From NCBI GenBank assembly GCA_035708065.1, contig DASSTC010000047.1:1-62987 (forward strand): a DNA stretch of 62,987 nt, given 5' to 3'. Source of the DNA: JAICUY01 sp035708065 (GTDB taxonomy: Bacteria > Chloroflexota > Limnocylindria > QHBO01). Positions 42,342-49,813 of this stretch are shown here, in pieces (within the stretch, counting starts at the first letter, position 1; the number at the start of each line of letters is the position of its first letter). A model generated the notes under the pieces. The model was not told the DNA's origin and ran no database searches. It saw nothing but the letters and a program-made list of their open reading frames with translations. A program made the position numbers and the translations under genes.

Positions 42342-44564
42342 ATGACCCCTCCACGCCCGGCCGTCGACCTGCTGGCACCTTCCGAGGCCGATGCCACGCG
42401 CATCGCGCGCGGCGAGCACCACGACCCGCACGCGGTGCTGGGCGTGCACGCAATCGAGGATGGCGTCGTCATCCGTGCCTTCCACCCCGACGCCACCAGC
42501 GTGACGGTGCTCGCCACCGACGGGCCGTACGAGATGGAGAGCGCCGGCAACGGCATCTGGGTGGCGTTCGTGCCGGACGCCTCCCCCGGCGCTTTCGACT
42601 ACCGGCTGCGCTTCGGGTTCGCGGACGGCAACACCTGGGAGCGGCACGATCCGTATCGGTTCCTGCCGACGCTGGGCGAGGTCGATCTGCACCTCATCGG
42701 CGAGGGGACGCACGAGCGGCTGTACGACGTGCTCGGCGCGCACCCGCGGACGATCGACGGCGTCGATGGCGTGGCGTTCGCCGTCTGGGCGCCCGCGGCG
42801 CGGTCGGTGCGGGTGGCCGGCGACTTCGACGTGTGGAACGGTCGGCTGATGCCGATGCGCTCGCTCGGCTCGTCGGGCGTCTGGGAGCTGTTCGTCCCGG
42901 GCATCGGGCCCGGCGAGCTCTACAAGTACGAGGTGCTCGGTGCCGACGGGAGGCTGCACCTCAAGGGCGACCCGGTGGGCTTCGCCATGGAGCTGCGCCC
43001 GCAGACGGCTTCGCGCGTCGTCGCGCTCGACGAGTACGCCTGGGGCGACGCGGATTGGATGGCGGCGCGGGCCGCCCACGACCCGCTGCGCACGCCGATG
43101 GCGACGTACGAGGTGCATCTCGGCTCGTGGCGCCGTCATCCCGACGGCTCCTGGCTCTCCTACCGGGAAGTGGCGCCGCTCCTGATCGAGCACTGCCGGG
43201 CGTTCGGATTCACGCACGTCGAGTTCCTGCCGCTGGCGGAGCATCCGTTCGACGGATCGTGGGGCTACCAGGTGACCGGCTACTACGCGCCGACGTCGCG
43301 GTTCGGGACCCCGGACGATCTGCGCTTCCTGGTGGACGAGCTGCACCGCGCGGGGATCGGCGTGATCCTGGACTGGGTACCGGCCCACTTCCCGCGCGAC
43401 GACTTCGGCCTCGCCCGCTTCGACGGCAGCGCGCTGTATGAGCATGCCGACCCGCGGCGCGGCGAGCAGCCGGACTGGGGGACGCTGGTCTTCAACACCG
43501 GACGCAACGAGGTCCGCAACTTCCTCGTCGCGAACGCGCTGTACTGGCTCGACCAGTTCCACGTGGACGGCCTGCGGGTCGACGCGGTCGCCTCGATGCT
43601 CTACCTCGATTACTCGCGCAAGCGCGGCGAGTGGATCCCGAACGTGCACGGCGGCAACGAGAACCTCGAGTCGATCGCCTTCCTGCGCGAGTTCAATGAG
43701 CGCTGCTACGGCCGCTTCCCGGGGATCGTCACGATCGCCGAGGAGTCGACCGCCTTCCCGGGCGTCACGCGTCCGACGTACGCGGGCGGACTGGGCTTCG
43801 GCTTCAAGTGGGACATGGGCTGGATGCACGACACGCTCGACTACTTCAGCCGTGACCCGATCCATCGCCGCTTCCACCAGAGCCAGCTCACCTTCCGCGG
43901 GCTCTACATGTACACCGAGCATTACGTGCTGCCGCTGTCGCACGACGAGGTCGTCCACGGCAAGCGGTCGCTCGCCGAGAAGATGCCCGGCGACGAGTGG
44001 CGCAAGTTCGCCAACCTGCGCTGCCTGCTGGCGAACATGTACGCCCAGCCTGGCAAGAAGCTGCTGTTCATGGGTACCGAGCTGGCGCCCTGGACCGAAT
44101 GGAACGCTGACGTTGCGCTCGACTGGTCGCTTGCGGACGAGCCGATGCGCGCCGCCTTCGGCCGCTTCCTCGCCGACCTCGGCGCGCTGTATGCGCGGCT
44201 GCCGGCGCTCTGGGCATCCGATCCGGATCCCTCGGCTTTCGGCTGGATCGACGCCTCCGACGTCGAGGCATCGATCTTCGCCTGGATCCGCGGCGACGCC
44301 TCGGCGGGGTCCGACGACTTCGCGGTCGTTATCCAGAACCTCACGCCGGTGGTGCGCGGGGGATACCGGCTGGGGCTGCCGAGGGCTGGCGTGTACGACG
44401 AGGCGCTGAACAGCGACTCAGCGCACTACGGCGGCTCGAACGTCGGCAACCTGGGCGGCGTGCGTGCCGAGCAGATGCCGTTCCACGGCCTGCCGGCATC
44501 GGCCGAGCTCACCCTGCCGCCGCTCGCGACCGTGATCCTCGTTCCACGGCCGGTCGCTCGCTGA
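42342..44564 (+). CDS. glgB: 1,4-alpha-glucan branching enzyme
   Basis: Introduces alpha-1,6 branches in glycogen-like glucan. The 740-residue GH13 protein has two N-terminal beta domains (first with HHDPHAVLGVH, second a CBM48 with FAVWAPAARSVRVAGDFDVWNG), then the (beta/alpha)8 barrel. Catalytic residues are seen in GLRVDAVASM (nucleophile Asp), TIAEEST (acid Glu) and LSHDEVVHG (His-Asp). GSWGYQVTGYYAPTSRFG matches region I. It completes the TreS-maltokinase-GlgE-GlgB route whose other genes lie at 49-57 kb, beyond the island. ATG 42342 is chosen; ATG 42330 is possible. Confidence 0.96.
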   Translation: MTPPRPAVDLLAPSEADATRIARGEHHDPHAVLGVHAIEDGVVIRAFHPDATSVTVLATDGPYEMESAGNGIWVAFVPDASPGAFDYRLRFGFADGNTWERHDPYRFLPTLGEVDLHLIGEGTHERLYDVLGAHPRTIDGVDGVAFAVWAPAARSVRVAGDFDVWNGRLMPMRSLGSSGVWELFVPGIGPGELYKYEVLGADGRLHLKGDPVGFAMELRPQTASRVVALDEYAWGDADWMAARAAHDPLRTPMATYEVHLGSWRRHPDGSWLSYREVAPLLIEHCRAFGFTHVEFLPLAEHPFDGSWGYQVTGYYAPTSRFGTPDDLRFLVDELHRAGIGVILDWVPAHFPRDDFGLARFDGSALYEHADPRRGEQPDWGTLVFNTGRNEVRNFLVANALYWLDQFHVDGLRVDAVASMLYLDYSRKRGEWIPNVHGGNENLESIAFLREFNERCYGRFPGIVTIAEESTAFPGVTRPTYAGGLGFGFKWDMGWMHDTLDYFSRDPIHRRFHQSQLTFRGLYMYTEHYVLPLSHDEVVHGKRSLAEKMPGDEWRKFANLRCLLANMYAQPGKKLLFMGTELAPWTEWNADVALDWSLADEPMRAAFGRFLADLGALYARLPALWASDPDPSAFGWIDASDVEASIFAWIRGDASAGSDDFAVVIQNLTPVVRGGYRLGLPRAGVYDEALNSDSAHYGGSNVGNLGGVRAEQMPFHGLPASAELTLPPLATVILVPRPVAR

Positions 44565-44759
44565 CAGATTCCGCTGAACCCCAGGCTTACGCAGCTCGTC
44601 GCCGGCAGTTGTTTGCCAGACTCCGCTGACGCCGGAGCTAGGCCGCTGAATTCGCCATTTCGGTCGTCAACGGATGTACGGCACGCTCACATCGGCCTTT
44701 AAAAGGCGCACGCGCTGCCTGCCGGCGCGCCTACCTCCGGTCCGCCTGGAATGTGGCAA
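44561..44759. repeat. Cluster A of a dispersed 30-bp repeat (two direct, one inverted copy)
   Basis: Copies at 44561-44590 and 44613-44642 run in the same direction, about 20 nt apart; an inverted copy lies at 44730-44759. The direct form begins like TTGCCAGACTCC and ends like GGAGCTAGG. The first copy overlaps the glgB stop. The inverted copy lies inside the 3' end of the HTH-nuclease pseudogene, where it reads LPHSRRTGGR. About 87 nt separate the inner copies. Confidence 0.65.
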
Positions 44760-45153
44760 CTTCGTGAATACCAGGATCCCGGAGACCATCGGCTCCGGCT
44801 GTCGCAACCACGCGAGTGCCGCACGCCCCCGAAGCGCGAACCCGGAGAGGAGGGCGGCGTGCTCGGCGACCCGTCGCCGATTCGTGCGGTCTTCCGCGAG
44901 CAGCAGGCACCGAATGACACGCGCTGGCCTCCAGCCGAAGCGCCGTGCGACCTGACCCGCCAGCCGCACCTTGATGTCGAGCGGGCCAAGCAAGCCCTGC
45001 AGGTCGGCGAGCCTGGTCTTGATCTCGACGACCAAGATGCAGCGGGTCGGCGGGTGGAACGCGAGCAGATCGATCCGCCCGCGGTCGCCATAGACGTTGA
45101 AGCTCACCTCGGCATGGACGAGCCAGCCATCACGTTCAAGCCGTCGTTTCCAC
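44667..45153 (-). pseudogene. 3' part of an HTH/PD-(D/E)XK nuclease-like gene, split by the mobile element
   Basis: This fragment encodes the C-terminal 158 residues of a protein interrupted by the insertion at 45154. Read from the target duplication it gives WKRRLERDGWLVHAEVSF, then NVYGDRGRIDLLAFHP and CILVVEIKTRLADLQ. The Asp in GRID and the E-x-K in VVEIKT fit the PD-(D/E)XK nuclease core; the helical rest (DIKVRLAGQVARRFGWRP) is typical of a family of unnamed HTH-nuclease proteins that I know from high-GC soil bacteria. Joined to 48436-48728 with one copy of the 9-bp duplication removed, the frame is uninterrupted and makes 256 residues. On its own, a GTG at 45107 could start a shorter product, but without the HTH. 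The function of the family is not known to me. Confidence 0.85.
45145..45153. repeat. Left copy of 9-bp target site duplication (CGTTTCCAC)
   Basis: Identical to 48436-48444. Lies directly outside the left terminal inverted repeat. Confidence 0.88.
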
Positions 45154-45180
45154 GAGCTACCGTCACGACGTGTGGAAACG
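45154..45180 (+). repeat. Left terminal inverted repeat of the element
   Basis: Begins GAGCTACCGTCACGACGTGT; pairs with 48409-48435 in reverse complement at 22 of 27 positions. Confidence 0.85.
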
Positions 45181-45264
45181 CCGTCTGACCGATGACCGGC
45201 CCGCGAGCACGAGAAAGCGGCGTACCCTCCGAAGGTGTTCAGGCCACAGAAGGAGCACGCCGCG

Positions 45265-46613
45265 ATGGAAACCTACCATGCCCTGACCCCGGTCGCACCG
45301 ACGAAGGCGCCGACCGCGACCGACGCCGAGCAGCCGGCGATCGCTGCCGTTACGGCTCCGGATCCAGAGCCCGATCCCAGCGACGATGGCGACCAGCCGG
45401 CCGCCATCGTCAACCAGACGCTGGAGGAGCTGGCCCGCGAAGGAGCGCGCCGCATGCTGGAGCGTGCGCTGGCGGCCGAAGTCGATGAGTTCCTCGGGCG
45501 CTCCCGCTACCAGCGCCGGTTGCTGGCCGAGCACGGCTACCGCAACGGCTATGGCCGGCCGCGTGCGGTTGCCATCGGCACCTGGCCGGTCGATGTGCGG
45601 GCACCGCGGGTGCGCGACCTGCCCGAGAACGCCGAACCCTTCCACAGCTCGATCCTGCCGCGACGGCGGATGTTGTCGGCCGAGACCCAGCGCCTATTCG
45701 CCCGCCTCTACCTTGAAGGGCTATCGAGCGGTGACTTCGAGCCCGCCTTCCGCGAGCTACTTGGCGAGACCGCGCCACTGTCGGGCTCGACCATCCTGCG
45801 CCTCAAGGACGAGTGGGCGACCGAGTACGCCGCCTGGCGGGTCCGACCGCTGAGCGCCCGATACGCCTACATCTGGGCGGATGGCATCTATCTCGGGGCC
45901 GGGATCGAGCTCGAGAACTCCTGCCTGCTGGTCGTGGTCGGCGCCAGGGATGACGGGCGCAAGGAGCTGCTGGCGATGGAGCTCGGCTACCGCGAGAGCA
46001 CCGCCAGCTGGGCCGGCGTGCTGCGCGACCTGCGCGATCGAGGCATGGAGGCTCCACTGCTGGCCTGCGGCGATGGCGCGCTCGGGCTGTGGGCCGCGCT
46101 CGACGAAGTGTTCCCGACGACGAGGCACCAGCGCTGCTGGAACCATCGCGTCCTCAACGTCTTGGACAAGGTCCCAAAACGGCTGTGGCCCGAGACCCGG
46201 CGCCGGCTGCGTGAGGCGTGGAGCTCAGAGTCGAGGGCCGAGTGCGAGCTGCGCCGCGACGCGACCGTGCGCTGGCTGGAAGCCCACGGCCAGACGAGCG
46301 CCGCTGAGACGTCCTGCGCGACTGGGATGACTTCGTCACCTTCTACGACTTCCCGGCCGAGCACTGGATCCACCTGCGCACCTCGAACCCCATCGAGTCG
46401 CTGTTCGCCGGCGTTCGCCTCCGGACCGACGTCGCCAAGCGCATGCGGCGGCGCGAGAACGCGCTCTACCTGGTGTTCAAGGTTGCCCAGCGCCTGGAGC
46501 ACTCCTGGCGCCCGCTCAACGGCGGGCTGACGGTCATGACCCTGCTGCTTGGCGGGGCGCGGTTCGTCGACGGCGTGTATGTGCCCGCCTCGGCGCAGGT
46601 GTCCGCGGCCTAA
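45265..46613 (+). pseudogene. IS256/mutator family transposase, frameshifted
   Basis: DDE transposase. Frame 1 runs METYHALTP...NQTLEELAREGARRMLERALAAEVDEFLGR, ADGIYLGAGIE (first catalytic Asp), LACGDGALGLWAALDEVFP (second Asp region), RHQRCWNHRVLNVLDKVP. Near 46309 one base is missing: the family sequence LRDWDDFVTFYDFP, HLRTSNPIES (catalytic Glu) and VFKVAQRLEHSWRPLNGG continue in the other frame to the TAA at 46611. There is no slippery heptamer, so I read it as a single-base deletion rather than programmed frameshifting. ATG 45265 has AAGGAG 9 nt upstream; the frame is open from GTG 45235. Either the element has lost autonomous transposition or the assembly has an indel. Confidence 0.88.
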
Positions 46614-46805
46614 AGGCGCGACGATCAAGCGACGGTGGATATCCGGCAGGGGGTGGGTCACATCATGGTGGATAAGTCGATTGACGTGGGTGCCGAGCAA
46701 GCGCACGCTATGCCCCACTGATCGCCGGGGGCCCGAATATTCGCTTCTGACCTCGCTGACTACCCTCATTCAGGCCACTAGTCGCCTAGAAACGGGAGGA
46801 CCCCT

Positions 46806-47950
46806 ATGTCGCGCGGAATACGTCTAGCTGCCGCTCTGGCGCTCGCGCTCAGCAGCACGGCAATCATCGATCGCTCAACGCTTGCCGCGCCCCAAGTCGA
46901 TAACCCTGATCTCGTCGAATACGCGTCGTTCTACGGAGTCGATCTCGAACGGCGACTGAGCAATCGAGGGTAATCGAAGCCGCTGGCACGCTCGAGGAGA
47001 GCATTAGTCAGGGCTTCCCCGATGTGTTCGCTGGTCTTTGGATCCAGCACCAGCCCACCTTCGCCGTCGTCGTCGCGATGACTTCGGACAGGGATTCCGA
47101 AGTATCCAAGTTGGCCGATCCATCGATCCGCCCGTACCTGGCATTGCGGCGCCACGAGTACTCCATCGAGGAGCTCCAAGAGGGAGCCCGGGCGATGGAC
47201 CTTGGTGGGATCAAGTTCAACCGCGGGATCGACCCAGTTCGAAACGAGATCGTGGTCGAAGTGCTCATTGTGGACAGGCATGCAGCGAGCGCGCGGCTCG
47301 TCATGTCTCGGGTGCCAGTCCGCCTGTCCGAGGCTCCCACCCTCGGAGGTCCGGGTGCGGACATTTACGGCGGCCTGCAAGTCGGCTGCGTGTCTGGATT
47401 CGCCGTGAAGGATCGGAACAGTTCGTCGACCGGTGTCACGACGGCCGGTCATTGCGGCAACACCCAGAGCTACAACGGGACGAATTTGCCGTTCGTCCGC
47501 GAAAACTGGGCCAAATGGACGGACATCCAGTTCCACACCACCCCCGGCCTCGTCGACTCTCCCCGATTCAGAGTATCTGACAGCGGCACGACGCGATGGG
47601 TCACGGGGACCAAGAGCTACTCCAACATCGCCGTCGGCTCGTTTGTGTGCAAGTACGGATACTCGTCAGATTCGCCGCACTACAACTGTGGGGAGGTGGA
47701 GATGAAGACGTATGAGCCGAGCTGGCTTCAGGGTGACTCAGAACCAGTGTTCATCCTCGTTAAGGACTGTGGAACGAACATGGGCGGGGAGCCGGGTGAC
47801 AGCGGCGGGCCGGTGTTCTACAACTACACGGCCTACGGGACGATGAGCGGATGGTCATGGGGCGGGATCGGCTGCTGGACCGACAAAATGGTCTTTACCG
47901 CTACGACCCATCTCCAGAACTACGGCCAGATCGACATCCTCCTCCACTAA
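46806..47950 (+). pseudogene. Secreted S1 (alpha-lytic/streptogrisin-like) serine protease cargo gene, frameshifted
   Basis: The ATG at 46806 follows GGGAGGA. Frame 1 encodes a signal peptide (LAAALALALSSTAI) and the start of a propeptide (DLVEYASFYGVDLE), then hits a stop at 46971. Shifting by one base near 46948 continues TATEQSRVIEAAGTLEE and FAGLWIQHQPTFAVVVA, the usual propeptide sequence of alpha-lytic-type proteases, and then the protease domain: VTTAGHCG (His), WTDIQFH (Asp) and GEPGDSGGPVFYN (Ser). All three catalytic residues and paired cysteines are present. The intact form would be about 380 residues. G+C is visibly lower than in the flanking chromosome, with AGG, ATA and CTA codons. 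Translation might restart at GTG 47024 but without export signal. Confidence 0.85.
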
Positions 47951-48000
47951 GAGAAGTTGACCCGGAGACACTGCTGCTTGTCACGCGGAGGGCCGAGACA

Positions 48001-48213
48001 ATGGCGACAATCATGAGGGTGGGGGTAGCGGTGCTCGTCGGCTTCGTCGTCTTCGTGGTCCTTGTCCCCACGAGTGGTGCCGGAAGCCGGTGCTATTCCC
48101 TCCTGGCGTTCGAAGTGCCTTGCGAAGGTGCGATTGCGGCCGGGGTCGGAGTAGCGTCGGCCGCTGTTGTGGGGGCGGCGATTTGGTTGGTGGGCCGCCG
48201 ACGGATGAGCTGA
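48001..48213 (+). CDS. Small two-helix membrane protein in the mobile element
   Basis: A 70-residue protein starting at ATG 48001, with GGAGGGCC upstream, 50 nt after the protease stop. It has two hydrophobic segments (about 5-25 and 43-62) with a short loop holding two Cys (RCYSLL...VPCEGA) and ends with WLVGRRRMS. I do not recognise a family. Position suggests co-transcription with the protease gene and shared cargo status; a strong hairpin follows. Its short length keeps confidence moderate. Confidence 0.55.
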   Translation: MATIMRVGVAVLVGFVVFVVLVPTSGAGSRCYSLLAFEVPCEGAIAAGVGVASAAVVGAAIWLVGRRRMS

Positions 48214-48306
48214 CGGCTTGCTGGAGGGTTTCCTAGCCGCAGTTGAATCTGCGCAGCCGCCAGAGCGGCTGGTTAAGCGGATCGACACCCATCTCGCCTG
48301 ATCGGA

Positions 48307-48343
48307 CCACCGACCCCGACTCGGTGGGGGTCGGTGGCTTTCC
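48307..48343 (+). terminator. Rho-independent terminator at the right end of the element's cargo
   Basis: Perfect 11-bp stem CCACCGACCCC/GGGGTCGGTGG with a 9-nt loop, followed by CTTTCC. It ends transcription of the protease and small membrane protein genes before the right terminal repeat. Confidence 0.8.
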
Positions 48344-48408
48344 CTGAGCCGGCATCCGCGCGCTATTCAACCGCTTGGGCCGGCGCGGGCAACGCCAGCT
48401 CAGGGTGA

Positions 48409-48435
48409 CGTTTACACACATCTTGACGAAAGCTC
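48409..48435 (-). repeat. Right terminal inverted repeat of the element
   Basis: Read on the minus strand it begins GAGCTTTCGTCAAGATGTGT and matches the left end at 22 of 27 positions. Confidence 0.85.
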
Positions 48436-48444
48436 CGTTTCCAC
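48436..48444. repeat. Right copy of 9-bp target site duplication (CGTTTCCAC)
   Basis: Identical to 45145-45153; lies directly outside the right terminal repeat. Confidence 0.88.
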
Positions 48445-48728
48445 TGCTCGGCTAGTGACGCGTGATCCGCGTCGAGCAGGCGGTCGAGCTCGGCGCCATG
48501 CCAGCCCAGGTCGAGCCGGAAGGTGACGCCGAGCGCGGCGAAGATGCGGCGCAGCATGCCGACGCTGATGCCACCGACCCTGCCGTGCTCGATCGACGAG
48601 ACCGTGGAGTCGCTGACGTCCGCCTTCACCCCGAGATCGACCTGCCGCCACCCTCGGCGGTGCCTGAGCGCGCGAATGACCTGACCGATGCGAACACCGT
48701 CCATCGGTGCATCATCGCGATGACTCAT
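48436..48728 (-). pseudogene. 5' part of the split HTH/PD-(D/E)XK gene
   Basis: Encodes the first 97 residues of the interrupted protein: an XRE-type helix-turn-helix (IGQVIRALRHRRGWRQVDLG, then VSDSTVSSIEHGR) and the linker LGWHGAELDRLLDADHASLAEQWKR. At 48435 the frame enters the element and would add about 24 foreign residues before a stop at 48363, so a free HTH protein of 121 residues may still be made. Start ATG 48728 or 48704. Joining codon 98 across the insertion (two bases from 48437-48436 plus 45144) keeps phase with the 3' part. Confidence 0.85.
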
Positions 48729-48812
48729 TACCCCGGCCTTACGGGCCGCTTACTGACGCGACACGCGGGGCAGCCTGGGTCGCTCGGCGCTCCTCCCACC
48801 TTGCGCCAGTTG

Positions 48813-49031
48813 CTGTCAGATGCCGCCCACGACGGAGTTAGACCGGAGATTCGATGCCTTTTGGCTCACCGCGCTACGAGCTCATGCTCGAATCGGGCTT
48901 TCAGCGAAGGCGGCCGGCCGCGCAGCCCGCCTAACTCCGTCCGCGCTGGAATCTGGCAGCCTCACCGACACCCCCCGAGGCGCCGCCGGCCGCGCAGCCC
49001 GCCTAACGCCGCGCGGACTGGAATCTGGCAG
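48813..49031. repeat. Cluster B of the dispersed 30-bp repeat (one direct, two inverted copies)
   Basis: The gene-free stretch 48729-49072 (344 bp) between the HTH fragment and the CBS gene holds a direct copy at 48813-48842 and inverted copies at 48930-48959 and 49002-49031. The two inverted copies are part of a longer tandem unit of about 72 bp that includes CCGGCCGCGCAGCCCGCC before each, with a partial third unit after 49040. The inverted form reads CCTAACTCCG...CTGGAATCTGGCAG. I find no coding potential in the stretch. Confidence 0.75.
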
Positions 49032-49072
49032 CGCCGCGGCCGAATCCGAGGCGCCGCCGGTCAACCGGGTGG

Positions 49073-49813
49073 CTACATGCGTCCCAACGGGCGCGGGCGT
49101 TCGCGGGCCGTGAGGTCCACCGCCCCGGACATCGGCTCACGGGTGGATGGCGGCTCGATGTTCGTGTCGTCGAGCTCCCACGTCAGACGGTTGTCGACGC
49201 GGTCGACGCCCTCGACCAGACCGGCCAGACGCTCGAGGATGTCCGCGGTCGACTTGCGGTCGACCTTGCCGGCCATCGTCAGCCTGCCCTCGTGGATCTC
49301 GATCTCGTAGCGCTCCGGCTCGAGCCACATCGTCTTGCGGAAGACATCCTCGCGCACGGCGCGCAGCGCCTCGTCGTCGCGATGCAGGTAGGCCCGCACC
49401 AGGTCGGCGCGGGTCAGGATCCCGACCAGCTTGCCGTCCTCGAGGACCGGCAGGCGGTTGACCTTCGAGTCGACCATCAGCGCGGCAGCCTCGCGCAGCG
49501 GACGGCCGGCGTCGACCGTCACGGCCGGCTGGCTCATGGCTTCGCCGACGGTCGAGGCCACCCGACGGCGCATCTCCTCGGCGTCGTGCGACTCGCCGAA
49601 GATCCACTCCAGCGGTCTGCGCCGCGAAATCGGGCGGCCGACCTGCTTCATCAGGACGTCGGCCTCGGACACGACGCCGACCACCTTGCCGTCGGCATCG
49701 GTCACCGGGACGCCGCTGATCTGGTGCTCGGTCAGCAGCGCCGCGAGCTCCTTGAGGTGCATGTCTCGCGGGACGCTGATGACGTCCCGGCTCATCACGT
49801 CGCGAACCTTCAT
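49073..49813 (-). CDS. CBS-pair protein with C-terminal BON domain
   Basis: A 246-residue protein: two CBS domains (MKVRDVMSRDVISVPRDM...ISGVPVTDADGKVVGVVSEADVL and VGEAMSQPAVTVDAGRPL...VNRLPVLEDGKLVGILTRADLVRAY) followed by a BON domain (about 165-225: YEIEIHEGRLTMAGKVDRKS...VDRVDNRLTW). CBS pairs bind adenosyl ligands; BON domains bind lipids or proteins. No enzyme domain is fused. The start ATG 49813 has GGAGGAG upstream and overlaps the glgX stop by 4 nt, so it is the last gene of the glucan operon; a link between adenylate sensing and glucan metabolism is possible but unproven. Confidence 0.9.
   Translation of the reverse strand: MKVRDVMSRDVISVPRDMHLKELAALLTEHQISGVPVTDADGKVVGVVSEADVLMKQVGRPISRRRPLEWIFGESHDAEEMRRRVASTVGEAMSQPAVTVDAGRPLREAAALMVDSKVNRLPVLEDGKLVGILTRADLVRAYLHRDDEALRAVREDVFRKTMWLEPERYEIEIHEGRLTMAGKVDRKSTADILERLAGLVEGVDRVDNRLTWELDDTNIEPPSTREPMSGAVDLTARERPRPLGRM

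Larger units (their letters stand above)
45154..48435. mobile_element. IS256-like (mutator) insertion element, 3,282 bp, with cargo genes
   Basis: The element is delimited by 27-bp imperfect terminal inverted repeats (45154-45180 and 48409-48435; 22 of 27 positions match, with shared blocks GAGCT, CGTCA, GTGTG and AAACG) and by a perfect 9-bp target duplication CGTTTCCAC. The GTGTGTAAACG-like end and the 8-9 bp duplication are usual for the IS256 family. Inside are a frameshifted IS256-type transposase, a frameshifted secreted serine protease gene, a small membrane protein gene and a terminator. A plain IS256 element is about 1.3-1.5 kb, so about 1.8 kb here is passenger DNA. Removal of the element restores the host gene exactly, which confirms both ends. 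Confidence 0.88.

Noticed and set aside
45235..45264. GTG 45235 as transposase start.
   Set aside because: ATG 45265 has a clear AAGGAG at proper distance; the ten extra residues add no recognised sequence.
46300..46320. Programmed -1 frameshifting of the transposase.
   Set aside because: No slippery heptamer or downstream stem is seen, IS256-type transposases are normally single-frame, and the neighbouring cargo gene has the same kind of defect.
48813..49060. CRISPR array.
   Set aside because: The copies are in both orientations, spacers vary in length, there are only three and no cas genes are visible.
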